From positions 248,001 through 312,000 of the forward strand of contig NZ_QJTC01000001.1 in NCBI RefSeq assembly GCF_003217575.1: 64,000 nt of DNA, given 5' to 3'. The position numbers were made by a program, and so were the translations under genes. The stretch is from Xylophilus ampelinus (GTDB lineage: Bacteria; Pseudomonadota; Gammaproteobacteria; Burkholderiales; Burkholderiaceae_C). Shown here in pieces: positions 52,990 through 60,531 of this stretch. Each line of letters opens with the position of its first letter. Within the stretch, counting starts at the first letter, position 1. The notes under the pieces were generated by a model that saw only the letters and a list, made by a program, of their open reading frames with translations, was not told the origin of the DNA and did not search any database.

Positions 52990-53002
52990 CTTCTGAAATG
53001 GA

Positions 53003-53036
53003 AAAAGGGCTAAAGCTCTTTGAAGCCCTAGCCCTT
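53003..53036 (-). terminator. Intrinsic terminator or attenuator upstream of pheS
   Basis: On the minus strand AAGGGCTA/TAGCCCTT (53029-53036 and 53005-53012) forms an 8-bp stem, followed by TTTTTC running to 53001. It lies 12 bp before the pheS start and within the rplT-pheS interval, so it must be read through for pheST to be expressed from the upstream promoter. Confidence 0.7.
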
Positions 53037-53054
53037 GTTTCTAAAGCACCTTTA

Positions 53055-53071
53055 GCTATCGAAAAGATAGC
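53055..53071. repeat. Short AT-rich palindrome (GCTATC-N5-GATAGC)
   Basis: Perfect 6-bp arms with loop GAAAA between rplT and pheS; followed on the minus strand by a second small hairpin, CTAAAG-GTG-CTTTAG. Confidence 0.65.
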
Positions 53072-53088
53072 GCGAGGCCGTCGAACAT
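53056..53088 (-). CDS. Possible pheST leader peptide ([10 protein letters not shown])
   Basis: A 10-codon frame starts at an ATG that overlaps the rplT stop (TGATG), so ribosomes finishing rplT could enter it. It contains two Phe codons (TTC, TTT) and stops at TAG within a GCTATC-GAAAA-GATAGC palindrome (53055-53071). In enterobacteria pheST is controlled by a Phe-rich leader peptide (PheM). Two Phe codons is few and the competing helices are not clear-cut, so this is a candidate only. Confidence 0.4.
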   Translation of the reverse strand: MFDGLALSFR

Positions 53089-53447
53089 CAAGCTGCCAGT
53101 TTGGCCTTGACCTGTTCCACGATACTGCCGAAAGCGGCCTTGTCATGCACGGCCAGGTCGGCCAGCATCTTGCGATCGATTTCGATCGCTGCCTTCTTCA
53201 GACCGTTGGCGAACTGGCTGTAGGTCAGACCCAGTTCACGCGACGCCGCATTGATGCGGGCGATCCACAGACGACGAAACACACGCTTCTTGGTGCGGCG
53301 GTCACGGTAGGCATATTGCCCGGCCTTCATCACCGCCTGCTTGGCGATGCGGAAGACATTGCCGCGGCGACCACGGAAGCCCTTGGCAAGCGCCAAGACC
53401 TTCTTGTGGCGGGCGCGGGCGGTAACACCACGTTTGACGCGAGGCAT
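53088..53447 (-). CDS. rplT: 50S ribosomal protein L20
   Basis: 119 aa, basic, full length ([20 protein letters not shown] at the start). It is needed early in 50S assembly and, in other bacteria, represses its own operon by binding mRNA. 26 bp after rpmI. Confidence 0.97.
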   Translation of the reverse strand: MPRVKRGVTARARHKKVLALAKGFRGRRGNVFRIAKQAVMKAGQYAYRDRRTKKRVFRRLWIARINAASRELGLTYSQFANGLKKAAIEIDRKMLADLAVHDKAAFGSIVEQVKAKLAA

Positions 53448-53473
53448 ATCGGTACTCCTTGTTCGTCGGTTGA

Positions 53474-53677
53474 TTACAGGCCAGCAAACGGCAGCATTTG
53501 CGCGACATGACCCATATTGGTCTCATGTACCGCAACTGAACCGCGCAGGTGGCGCTTGTTCTTGGTGGTCTTCTTGGTCAGGATGTGACGCTTGAAGGCT
53601 TGACCGCGCTTGACGGTGCCACCCGGACGAACTCGGAAGCGCTTTTTAGCACTGCTCTTGGTCTTCATTTTGGGCAT
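53474..53677 (-). CDS. rpmI: 50S ribosomal protein L35
   Basis: 67 aa, starting [20 protein letters not shown], typical of L35. AAGGAG precedes the ATG at 53677. The 174-bp spacer 53678-53851 to infC is longer than usual and holds no gene; it may hold regulatory structure of the L20 operon. Confidence 0.96.
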   Translation of the reverse strand: MPKMKTKSSAKKRFRVRPGGTVKRGQAFKRHILTKKTTKNKRHLRGSVAVHETNMGHVAQMLPFAGL

Positions 53678-53851
53678 CGAATGCTCCTTTGTATGTGCTC
53701 GTGAGGCGCTACGGAAACCATCCGCAGGCTTGTTGGCCCCGAGCCACTTGTTCGGACGGCGATCGCTCGCTATCCACGCGAGAGGGTAGGGCCCTCTCGC
53801 CGCGGCAACGCTCGCGCGCTGCCACATCCTCTATCTGTCCGCAGTCCCGGA

Positions 53852-54442
53852 TCAGGCGGTGGTAGTGGCGACCGGCTCGGCGGCCTTGGCCGGCACCTTC
53901 TTTTTGCCCGGTGCGATCATCATGATCATCTGGCGGCCTTCCAGCTTCGGAAACTGCTCGACCACGATCAGGTCGGCCAGTTCTTCGCGGATGCGCTGCA
54001 GCAGCGCCATGCCGATTTCCTGATGCGTGATCTCGCGACCGCGGAAACGCAAGGTGATCTTGCACTTGTCGCCGTCGGCCAAAAAGCGCCGGATGTTGCG
54101 CATCTTGATGTTGTAGTCGCCGTCGTCGGTTCCGGGGCGGAACTTGACTTCCTTGATCTCGATGACCGTCTGCTTGGACTTGGCTTCGGCCGCACGCTTC
54201 TGCTCCTGGTACTTGAACTTTCCATAGTCCATCAGGCGGCAGACCGGCGGATTCGCCGTCGCGGCGATTTCCACCAGGTCCACGTCGGCTTCGCCCGCCA
54301 TCCGCAACGCTTCGGCCAGACTTACGATGCCGAGCGGCTCGTTTTCAGGGCCGGACAAGCGCACTTCAGGCGCCATGATTTCACGGTTGAGGCGGTGCTT
54401 GCGCTCCTCACGGTGACGACGATCACGAAATTCAGTAGCGAT
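53852..54442 (-). CDS. infC: Translation initiation factor IF-3, starting at an ATC codon
   Basis: 196 aa. The two IF-3 domains are seen ([34 protein letters not shown]). The first in-frame ATG (54374-54376) would remove the conserved N-terminal segment [20 protein letters not shown], which is encoded upstream without a stop. The segment begins at an ATC codon (54440-54442) preceded by AAGGA at proper spacing. IF-3 rejects non-canonical starts, and infC genes typically use ATT, ATA or ATC so that IF-3 represses itself; this is the natural reading here. Confidence 0.88.
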   Translation of the reverse strand: MATEFRDRRHREERKHRLNREIMAPEVRLSGPENEPLGIVSLAEALRMAGEADVDLVEIAATANPPVCRLMDYGKFKYQEQKRAAEAKSKQTVIEIKEVKFRPGTDDGDYNIKMRNIRRFLADGDKCKITLRFRGREITHQEIGMALLQRIREELADLIVVEQFPKLEGRQMIMMIAPGKKKVPAKAAEPVATTTA

Positions 54443-54465
54443 GGCTCAGATCCTTGTCAATTTGC

Positions 54466-54482
54466 GCTACAAAATATGTAGC
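54466..54482. repeat. Short AT-rich palindrome (GCTACA-N5-TGTAGC)
   Basis: Perfect 6-bp arms with loop AAATA between thrS and infC. Member of the GCTA...TAGC palindrome family; may act as a weak transcript end or processing site. Confidence 0.6.
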
Positions 54483-54520
54483 AAATCCGCTGCGTAAGCG
54501 CGCAAGCAAGCTATTTCAGG

Positions 54521-56428
54521 CTAGGTCTTGAGAGCGATGTCGCTGGCGATGCGTTGCGAAAACGCGTCCAGGGCCATCACACCGAGGTCGGTATTGCCCC
54601 GGGCGCGTACTGCAACAGCTTCTGCCGCTTTTTCCTTGTCGCCGGCGACGAGGATATACGGCAGCTTCTGCAACGAGTGCTCACGTATTTTATACGTTAT
54701 CTTTTCATTGCGCAGATCGAGCTGGACACGCAAGCCCTGTTGCTGCAGGGTTTTGGCGATTTCGCGACAGTAATCGGCCTGCCCGTCGGTGATGTTGAGG
54801 ATCGACACCTGCACCGGTGCCAGCCACGCGGGCATGGCGCCGGAGTGGTGCTCGATCAGCATCCCGATGAAGCGCTCCAGGCTGCCGACGATCGCGCGGT
54901 GCAGCATGATCGGCCGGTGGCGCGCGCCGTCTTCGCCTACGTATTCGGCATCCAGACGCTCGGGCATCGACGGATCGACCTGGATAGTGCCGCACTGCCA
55001 GTGTCGGCCGATGGCATCCCGCAGGGTGTATTCCAGCTTGGGGCCGTAGAAGGCGCCGTCGCCGACCGCGATCTGGAAATCGCAGCCCGACGCGCGTAGG
55101 CTGTCCATCAGCGCCTGTTCGGCCTTGTCCCAGCTTTCCTCGGAACCGATGCGCTTCTCGGGCCGGGTCGCGACCTTGTAGATGATGTCGGTGAAGCCGA
55201 AGTCCTTGTAGACCTTCTGCAGCAGGGTGGTGAAGGCGGCGCACTCTTGCTGGATCTGGTCCTCGGTGCAGAAGATGTGGCCGTCGTCCTGGGTGAACGC
55301 TCGCACCCGCATGATGCCGTGCAGGCCGCCGGTCGGCTCGTTGCGGTGGCACTGGCCGAACTCGCCGAAGCGCAGAGGCAGGTCGCGGTAGCTCTTGACG
55401 CCCTGGTTGAAGATCAGGATGTGGCCGGGGCAGTTCATCGGCTTGAGCGCATAGTCGCGCTTTTCGCTCTCGGTGGTGAACATGTTCTCGCGGTACTTGT
55501 CCCAGTGCCCGGTCTTCTCCCACAGGCCCTTGTCGAGAATCTGCGGACCCTTCACTTCCTGGTAGCCGTTGTCGCGGTACACGCTGCGCATGTACTGCTC
55601 CACCTCCTGCCAGATGGTCCAGCCCTTGGGATGCCAGAACACCGTGCCCGGCGAGTGCTCGTCGATGTGGAACAGGTCCAGCTCGCGCCCCAGGCGCCGG
55701 TGGTCGCGCTTCTCGGCTTCCTCGATGCGCTTGATGTAAGCCTCGAGGTCCTTCTTGTCGGCCCAGGCCGTGCCATAGATGCGCTGCAGCTGCTCGTTCT
55801 TGGCGTCGCCGCGCCAGTAGGCGCCCGACACGCGCGTCAGCTTGAAAACCTTGAGGAAGCGGGTGTTGGGCACGTGCGGGCCCCGGCACATGTCCACGTA
55901 TTCCTGGTGGTAGTAGAGGCCCATCGCATGCTCGTCGGGCATGTCCTCGATCAGGCGCAGCTTGTAGTCCTCGCCCCGTTCCTCGAAGACGCTGATCACC
56001 TCGGCGCGCGGCGTCATCTTCTTGACGACCTCGTAGTCCTGGGCGATCAGCTCCTTCATCCGCTGCTCGATCGCCGCCAGGTCGTCCGGGGTGAAGGGGC
56101 GCTCGTAGGCGATGTCGTAGTAGAAGCCTTCTTCGATTACCGGCCCGATGACCATCCGCGCTGTCGGGTACAGCTGCTTTACCGCGTGGCCGACCAGGTG
56201 GGCGGAGGAGTGGCGGATGATCTCGACACCCTCGTCGTCGCGCGGCGTGATGATTTGCAGCTTGGCGTCGTGGTCGATGACGTCGCTGGCGTCGACAAGG
56301 GTGCCGTCGACCTTGCCGGCGATGGTCATCTTGGCCAGGCCAGTGCCGATGGACTGGGCGACTTCCGCCACGGTGACCGGGCCGGGGAACTGCCGTTGGG
56401 AGTTGTCGGGGAGCGTGATCTGGATCAT
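54521..56428 (-). CDS. thrS: Threonine-tRNA ligase
   Basis: 635 aa. N-terminal TGS domain ([20 protein letters not shown]), editing domain with [11 protein letters not shown], class II core with [14 protein letters not shown] (zinc-binding Cys) and [23 protein letters not shown], and C-terminal anticodon domain. ATG 56428 is the family start. It leads thrS-infC-rpmI-rplT-pheS-pheT. The upstream leader has the parts of a threonine attenuator, described separately. Confidence 0.96.
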   Translation of the reverse strand: MIQITLPDNSQRQFPGPVTVAEVAQSIGTGLAKMTIAGKVDGTLVDASDVIDHDAKLQIITPRDDEGVEIIRHSSAHLVGHAVKQLYPTARMVIGPVIEEGFYYDIAYERPFTPDDLAAIEQRMKELIAQDYEVVKKMTPRAEVISVFEERGEDYKLRLIEDMPDEHAMGLYYHQEYVDMCRGPHVPNTRFLKVFKLTRVSGAYWRGDAKNEQLQRIYGTAWADKKDLEAYIKRIEEAEKRDHRRLGRELDLFHIDEHSPGTVFWHPKGWTIWQEVEQYMRSVYRDNGYQEVKGPQILDKGLWEKTGHWDKYRENMFTTESEKRDYALKPMNCPGHILIFNQGVKSYRDLPLRFGEFGQCHRNEPTGGLHGIMRVRAFTQDDGHIFCTEDQIQQECAAFTTLLQKVYKDFGFTDIIYKVATRPEKRIGSEESWDKAEQALMDSLRASGCDFQIAVGDGAFYGPKLEYTLRDAIGRHWQCGTIQVDPSMPERLDAEYVGEDGARHRPIMLHRAIVGSLERFIGMLIEHHSGAMPAWLAPVQVSILNITDGQADYCREIAKTLQQQGLRVQLDLRNEKITYKIREHSLQKLPYILVAGDKEKAAEAVAVRARGNTDLGVMALDAFSQRIASDIALKT

Positions 56429-56448
56429 GGTGGATGCGAGAAAGAAAC

Positions 56449-56475
56449 AAAAAAGCGCGGAAGGTCCGCGCTTTC
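56449..56475 (-). terminator. Attenuator terminator of thrS (helix 3:4)
   Basis: On the minus strand AAAGCGCGGA (56474-56465) and TCCGCGCTTT (56461-56452) make a 10-bp stem with a 3-nt loop, continued by T residues to 56449. It ends 20 nt before the thrS start codon, so it can only make sense as conditional termination. Confidence 0.85.
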
Positions 56476-56552
56476 GGTGGGGGTGATGCAATCCCGGGCA
56501 GGCGCGAACGACAGCCGCTAGCGGCTGGTGGAAGTCTCCGTCGTAGTTCGCG
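56452..56552 (-). promoter_or_regulatory. Candidate ribosome-mediated thrS attenuator (alternative helices 1:2, 2:3, 3:4)
   Basis: Segment 1 (56540-56552, inside the leader peptide's Thr codons) pairs with segment 2 (56503-56512) over 10 bp with a 3-nt bulge: CGCGAA with TTCGCG and CGAC with GTCG. Segment 2 (TTCGCGC, 56502-56508) can instead pair with segment 3 (GCGCGGA, 56465-56471) over 7 bp, which destroys the 3:4 terminator. A ribosome stalled at Thr codons 5-7 for lack of Thr-tRNA covers segment 1, frees segment 2 and allows thrS transcription. The pairing is read directly from the sequence; the function is inference. Confidence 0.78.
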
Positions 56553-56559
56553 GTGTCAT
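56518..56559 (-). CDS. Threonine-rich leader peptide of thrS ([13 protein letters not shown])
   Basis: A 13-residue frame with six Thr codons (positions 2, 5, 6, 7, 9, 11; ACA, ACT, ACG, ACG, ACT, ACC), far above chance. AAAGG stands about 12 nt before the ATG. The TAG stop lies in a perfect palindrome AGCCGC-TA-GCGGCT (56513-56526). It has the role and composition of ThrL-type leader peptides, but precedes the Thr-tRNA synthetase gene instead of threonine biosynthesis genes. Confidence 0.78.
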   Translation of the reverse strand: MTPRTTTETSTSR

Positions 56560-56602
56560 AACCGGGTTGCCTTTCTCGCTCTTGCAATGGAATGGGGCAC
56601 CG

Positions 56603-56608
56603 ATTTTA
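56603..56608 (-). promoter_or_regulatory. Extended -10 promoter of thrS
   Basis: TGC-TAAAAT on the minus strand is an extended -10 element (TGn plus a near-consensus hexamer). No good -35 is seen. Transcription from about 56596 gives a leader of about 168 nt that contains the Thr-rich peptide and the attenuator. Confidence 0.55.
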
Positions 56609-56671
56609 GCATTCGGCACCCCGTTGCCCATAACCCGCACGCCGGTCTTGCCGGCGCGAGGCGGTCGCTCG

Positions 56672-56842
56672 ATGGAACTGCTCTTCCTCGGTGGAGGCGG
56701 CCAGTGCGGTGTCGCTCGACTTGCCGCATTGGATCGCGGTGGTCACGTCGTCGAAGTAGCCGGTGCCGACCTCCTGCTGGTGCGACACGAAGCAGTAGCC
56801 GCGGTCGCGCGCTGCGAACTCCGGCTCCTGCACCTTCTCGGC
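56672..56842 (-). pseudogene. aceA: C-terminal remnant of isocitrate lyase (aceA)
   Basis: The minus strand encodes AEKVQEPEFAARD, then GYCFVSHQQEVGTGYFDDVTT and finally TALAASTEEEQFH, which is the conserved C-terminal end of isocitrate lyase. Only about 57 of some 430 residues remain. The frame upstream of 56842 has no AceA similarity and the normal stop after EEQFH is lost (the frame runs on for about 21 codons). No start or ribosome-binding site. It sits just upstream of the thrS promoter. Confidence 0.78.
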
Positions 56843-56997
56843 CCGTACCTGAAAGACGCGTCCTTCAACAGGTCGTGTGGATCCGGGCGCACTCCGAGCA
56901 TGGGCGCGCGACCCGCCAACCGCGAAAGCGCCGTTTCGACACCTTTGCCACCCGCCATTTCCCCCGGCCGCCAGAGACGAAAAGTTGCGTTATTCCC

Positions 56998-57026
56998 TTG
57001 GAACGGTGTTTTTTCTCCAGTAGCAT
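56998..57026 (+). promoter_or_regulatory. Candidate promoter of the SWIB gene
   Basis: -35 TTGGAA (56998-57003), 17-bp spacer, -10 TAGCAT (57021-57026), about 66 bp before the gene. The rest of 56843-57092 shows no coding potential that I recognise. Confidence 0.4.
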
Positions 57027-57092
57027 GCGCACTGCCAGTGGGAGCGAGGTTCTTTCGCTGGTACAGAACCAACTTCCACAAGGAAATCGATC

Positions 57093-57437
57093 ATGGCAAC
57101 TGCAAAAAAAGCGCCGGCAAAAGCACCGGCCCAGAAAACGGCCGCAGCCAAGGCTGCTCCCCCCACGAAAAAGGCACCTGCTGCGAAGCGCACGCCCAAC
57201 CCCGCGTTCATGAAGGCCCTGACGCCCAGCCCGGCACTGGCCGCCGTCGTCGGCGCCACGCCGCTGCCACGCACCGAGATCGTCAGCAAGCTGTGGGTCT
57301 ACATCAAGAAGCACGACCTGCAGGACCCGTCCAACAAGCGCAACATCAACGCCGACGACAAGCTCAAGGAAATCTTCGGCAAGCCGCAAGTCTCGATGTT
57401 CGAGCTGGCCGCACTGATCGGCAAGCACGTCAGCTGA
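57093..57437 (+). CDS. SWIB/MDM2-domain DNA-associated protein
   Basis: 114 aa. The first 35 residues are a Lys/Ala/Pro-rich, histone H1-like tail (KKAPAKAPAQK); the rest is a SWIB domain (LPRTEIVSKLWVYIKKHDLQ ... FELAALIGKHVS). Such fusions occur in chlamydiae, betaproteobacteria and others and are thought to bind DNA or topoisomerase. AAGGAA before the ATG and a terminator after it show an independent gene. Confidence 0.85.
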   Translation: MATAKKAPAKAPAQKTAAAKAAPPTKKAPAAKRTPNPAFMKALTPSPALAAVVGATPLPRTEIVSKLWVYIKKHDLQDPSNKRNINADDKLKEIFGKPQVSMFELAALIGKHVS

Positions 57438-57462
57438 GCCCCCGCCCGCGGTCTCCCGGAAG

Positions 57463-57483
57463 CCGGCATTCGCCGGTTTTTTT
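57463..57483 (+). terminator. Intrinsic terminator after the SWIB gene
   Basis: CCGGC-ATTC-GCCGG stem followed by T7. Confidence 0.85.
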
Positions 57484-57520
57484 GCGGAGGGCGCATGCAT
57501 GGGGAACGCCGCCGCGTGGC

Positions 57521-57533
57521 TACTATCGGGCCA
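57521..57533 (+). promoter_or_regulatory. Candidate leaderless promoter of metC
   Basis: -10 TACTAT (57521-57526) is followed by exactly 6 nt (CGGGCC) and then the ATG at 57533, so transcription should begin at or next to the start codon. There is no Shine-Dalgarno. Same layout as at rlmB and the chromate transporter gene. Confidence 0.55.
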
Positions 57534-58738
57534 TGACGGACATCTCCACCAAACTCATCCACCACTCCTATCGGGCGCCCGACACCTTCGCGGCACCGCA
57601 GCCGGGTGTCTTCAAGGCGTCCACCGTCTTCTTTCCCGACGTCGCGGCGCTGCACGACCGCGACTGGAAGCACAAGACCGGCTACACCTACGGCCTGCAC
57701 GGCACGCCCACCACTTTCCTGCTGGAGGAGCGGTTGGCGACGCTCGAAGGCGGGCTGCAGTGCCTGCTGGCGCCGAGCGGCCTGGCCGCCATCGCCACGG
57801 TGTCCCTCTCGTTGTTGAAGAGCGGCGACGAAGTGCTGCTGCCCGCCAACGCCTACGGCCCCAACAAATCGCTGGCCGAGGCCGAACTGGCGGCGTACGG
57901 TATCCGCTGGACGCTGTACGACCCGATGCGGCCCGAAGATCTGTCGGCCAAGCTGTCGGCCGCCACCCGCCTGGTGTGGCTGGAGGCACCCGGCTCGGTC
58001 ACGATGGAGTTCCCCGACCTGCCCGCGCTGGTGCGGCTCTGCCGCGTACGGGGCGTGACCTGCGTGCTCGACAATACCTGGGGAGCGGGCCTGGCGTTCG
58101 ATCCGTTCCGGCTCGACGGCGAAGGGCTGGCGGTCGATGCGTCTGTCCACGCGCTCACCAAATACCCCAGCGGCGGCGGCGACGTGCTGATGGGCAGCAT
58201 CGTGACCCGCGACGAGGCGCTGCACATGCGGCTGAAGATGACCCACATGCGCCTGGGCCTGGGCGTGGGCGCCAACGATGCGGAACTGCTGCTGCGCTCG
58301 CTGCCGACCGTGGCGCTGCGCTACGACGCCCACGACGCCGCCGCGCGCACCCTGGCGAACTGGTGTGCCGGCCGTCCCGAGATCGCGACGGTGCTGCACC
58401 CCGCGCTCGACGGTGCGCCGGGCCATGCCCACTGGAAGGCGCTGTGCGGTGCCCGCGACCGCGCGGCCGGACTGTTCTCGGTGGTCTTCGACGCCCGCTA
58501 CCCGCGCGCCCGGGTACACCGCTTCTGCGATGCGCTGCGGCTGTTCCGCATCGGCTATTCCTGGGGCGGTCCGATCAGCTTGGTCGTGCCCTACGACATC
58601 CGGACGATGCGCGACGCCCGTGTTTCCGATTGGCCGCACGACGGCACGCTGGTGCGGTTGTCGATCGGCCTGGAAGGCGCAACCGACCTGCAGGCCGATC
58701 TGGAGCAGGCGCTGGCTACACTGGCCGCACCGGCGTAG
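57533..58738 (+). CDS. metC: Cystathionine beta-lyase / Cys-Met metabolism PLP enzyme
   Basis: 401 aa trans-sulfuration enzyme. The PLP lysine is in ALTKYPSGGGDVLMG (about 210), with substrate-binding GYTYGLHGTPTTFLLEERLA and the DNTWGAG motif. It cleaves cystathionine to homocysteine, pyruvate and ammonia in methionine synthesis. The extra Gly run after the lysine and YSWGGPISL are typical of the MetC branch rather than MetB. Appears to have a leaderless message. Confidence 0.88.
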   Translation: MTDISTKLIHHSYRAPDTFAAPQPGVFKASTVFFPDVAALHDRDWKHKTGYTYGLHGTPTTFLLEERLATLEGGLQCLLAPSGLAAIATVSLSLLKSGDEVLLPANAYGPNKSLAEAELAAYGIRWTLYDPMRPEDLSAKLSAATRLVWLEAPGSVTMEFPDLPALVRLCRVRGVTCVLDNTWGAGLAFDPFRLDGEGLAVDASVHALTKYPSGGGDVLMGSIVTRDEALHMRLKMTHMRLGLGVGANDAELLLRSLPTVALRYDAHDAAARTLANWCAGRPEIATVLHPALDGAPGHAHWKALCGARDRAAGLFSVVFDARYPRARVHRFCDALRLFRIGYSWGGPISLVVPYDIRTMRDARVSDWPHDGTLVRLSIGLEGATDLQADLEQALATLAAPA

Positions 58739-58827
58739 CGTACCTGCGGGGCGCGCGGGCTGGGCACTGCGGCTTTTCGCATACATTGGGTGCATCGCAA
58801 ACCAGATGCACAGAAACGGAAGAACGA

Positions 58828-59016
58828 GTGGCTACACCCAACTACGGATACGAGAAACGCCAAAAGGAATTGGCCAAGAAGCGCAAGAAGGAAGACAAGC
58901 TCAAGGCCAAGGCGGAGCGCAAGACCACCGACGGTTCGGACGACAACGGCCTGCAGGACGATGCCCCCGACGCCAGTGCGCCGGGCAGCGCGGGCGACGC
59001 GGCCAAGCCGGAGTGA
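58828..59016 (+). CDS. Small charged protein of unknown function (62 aa)
   Basis: Starts with GTG at 58828 after GGAAGAACGA. The product begins VATPNYGYEKRQKELAKKRK, a highly basic first half, followed by an acidic, Asp-rich second half. I recognise the start as recurring in Comamonadaceae proteomes, but know no function. Possibly nucleic-acid or ribosome associated. Confidence 0.6.
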   Translation: MATPNYGYEKRQKELAKKRKKEDKLKAKAERKTTDGSDDNGLQDDAPDASAPGSAGDAAKPE

Positions 59017-59041
59017 CCCCGTTCGCCCGTCGCGGTGCCGT

Positions 59042-59704
59042 TCAGCCGACCAGCTTCCTGATCTCGGGCCAGACGTTGTCGAGCATGCGGGGATGGGCCT
59101 TGGCCAGCGGATGGATCCGGTCGGCCTGGAACATGTCGGCCGTATCGGGCCCGTCGGCCACGCCGCGCAGGAAGAAGGGCACGACCGGGCTGCCGGTGGC
59201 GGCAGCGACCTTCTCGAACACGGCGGAAAAGCGCCGCATGTAGTCGGTGCCGTAGTTCGGCGGTACCTGGATACCCACCAGCAAGGGCTTGGCGCCCGCC
59301 GCCTGCGCCGCCTTGGCCATGGCCGTCAGGTTGTCCTCGGTATTGTCGAGCGGCAGGCCGCGCAGGGCGTCGTTGCCGCCCAGCTCCACGATGACGACAT
59401 CGGGCTGGTGCTGCTTCAGCAGCGCCGGCAGGCGGGAGCGGCCTCCGGCGGTGGTGTCGCCGCTGATGCTGGCGTTGATCACCTGCACATCCAGCTTCTG
59501 TTCGACCAGGCGCTTCTCCAGCAGCGATACCCAGCCGGCACCGCGGGCCAGGCCGTATTCGGCGCTGAGCGAATCGCCCACCACCAGCAGCTTCCGACGC
59601 ACGCCGGATGCGGTCCGCGCCGCCAGCGGTGCCGACAGCACGGCAACGGCCAAGGCCAAGGCCAAGGCCAGGGTACACGCGCTAAAGTCTCTTCGATTCA
59701 CCAC
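59042..59704 (-). CDS. tesA: Arylesterase / acyl-CoA thioesterase I (TesA), SGNH hydrolase
   Basis: 220 aa with signal peptide. SGNH blocks: GDSLSAEYG (Ser about 45), the Gly in SGDTTAGG, GGNDALRG, and DRIHPLAKAHP with the catalytic Asp/His. Periplasmic esterase/thioesterase/lysophospholipase. The start is GTG (59704 or 59701). The Ala-Leu repeat of its signal peptide is encoded by a GGCCAA hexanucleotide repeat (59648-59670). Divergent from the ABC ATPase gene, its usual partner. Confidence 0.88.
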   Translation of the reverse strand: MVNRRDFSACTLALALALAVAVLSAPLAARTASGVRRKLLVVGDSLSAEYGLARGAGWVSLLEKRLVEQKLDVQVINASISGDTTAGGRSRLPALLKQHQPDVVIVELGGNDALRGLPLDNTEDNLTAMAKAAQAAGAKPLLVGIQVPPNYGTDYMRRFSAVFEKVAAATGSPVVPFFLRGVADGPDTADMFQADRIHPLAKAHPRMLDNVWPEIRKLVG

Positions 59705-59716
59705 ACAAGGCCTTTC

Positions 59717-60409
59717 ATGTCGGATTCAGCCGCCGGGGAACCGGCGATCATCGCGGTCGAGCATGTCTTCAAATCCGTCAGCGACTCGACCGGGTCTCTC
59801 GACATTCTGCGGGATATCGATTTCCGGCTGGCGGCGAGGGAAACCGCGGCGATCGTGGGCGCCTCGGGCTCGGGCAAGAGCACGCTGCTGTCGATCCTGG
59901 CCGGGCTGGATACGCCCAGCCGCGGCACGGTACGGCTGGGGGGCGAGGACATCTTCGCCCTCGACGAGGACGACCGCGCCGCGCTGCGCGCCCGCAAGGT
60001 CGGCTTCGTGTTCCAGAGCTTCCAGCTGATGGCCAACCTGAGCGCGCTGGAGAACGTGTTGCTGCCGCTGGAGCTGGCCGGCCGCGCCGACGCCCGCAAG
60101 GCCGCGCGCGAGATGCTGGGCCGTGTGGGGCTGGGCGAACGGCTCGGCCACTACCCGAAGGTGCTGTCGGGCGGTGAGCAGCAGCGGGTGGCGCTGGCGC
60201 GTGCCTTCGTGGTCGAGCCGGCGGTGCTGCTGGCCGACGAGCCGACCGGCAGCCTCGACTTCGCGACCGGCGAGAAGGTGATGGAGCTGATGTTCGACCT
60301 GAACCGCGAACGCGGCACGACGCTGGTGCTGGTGACCCACGACCGGGCGATCGCCGCCCGCTGCGAGCGGCGCATCACCATCGACGCCGGCCGGGTCGTC
60401 GAGGGCTGA
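59717..60409 (+). CDS. ybbA: ABC transporter ATP-binding protein (YbbA/LolD-like)
   Basis: 230 aa ATPase. Walker A GASGSGKST (48-56), signature LSGGEQQRVALARA, Walker B LLADEPTGSLD. It belongs to the MacB/LolD class that drives mechanotransmission by a FtsX-like permease. In E. coli the order is tesA, ybbA, ybbP; here no permease follows and the next gene is rlmB. Confidence 0.85.
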   Translation: MSDSAAGEPAIIAVEHVFKSVSDSTGSLDILRDIDFRLAARETAAIVGASGSGKSTLLSILAGLDTPSRGTVRLGGEDIFALDEDDRAALRARKVGFVFQSFQLMANLSALENVLLPLELAGRADARKAAREMLGRVGLGERLGHYPKVLSGGEQQRVALARAFVVEPAVLLADEPTGSLDFATGEKVMELMFDLNRERGTTLVLVTHDRAIAARCERRITIDAGRVVEG

Positions 60410-60454
60410 ATCCAAGTAAAAGAGGGCCGCAGCCGGCGCAGCACTTCGACGGCA

Positions 60455-60473
60455 TGCTATTAAACTTATAGCA
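60455..60473. repeat. Short AT-rich palindrome (TGCTAT-N7-ATAGCA)
   Basis: Perfect 6-bp arms around TAAACTT between the ABC ATPase gene and rlmB; family member. Confidence 0.6.
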
Positions 60474-60518
60474 AAGGCCTGCGAGACCCTCGGCTGGTCG
60501 GGCATGCCGGCCGGCCGC

Positions 60519-60531
60519 GATAATCCCCGCA
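60519..60531 (+). promoter_or_regulatory. Candidate leaderless promoter of rlmB
   Basis: -10 GATAAT (60519-60524), six nucleotides CCCCGC, then the ATG at 60531; no Shine-Dalgarno. Confidence 0.5.

Noticed and set aside
56843-57092. Searched for further aceA-like coding upstream of the remnant
   Set aside because: None of the frames shows isocitrate lyase motifs; homology stops near 56842.
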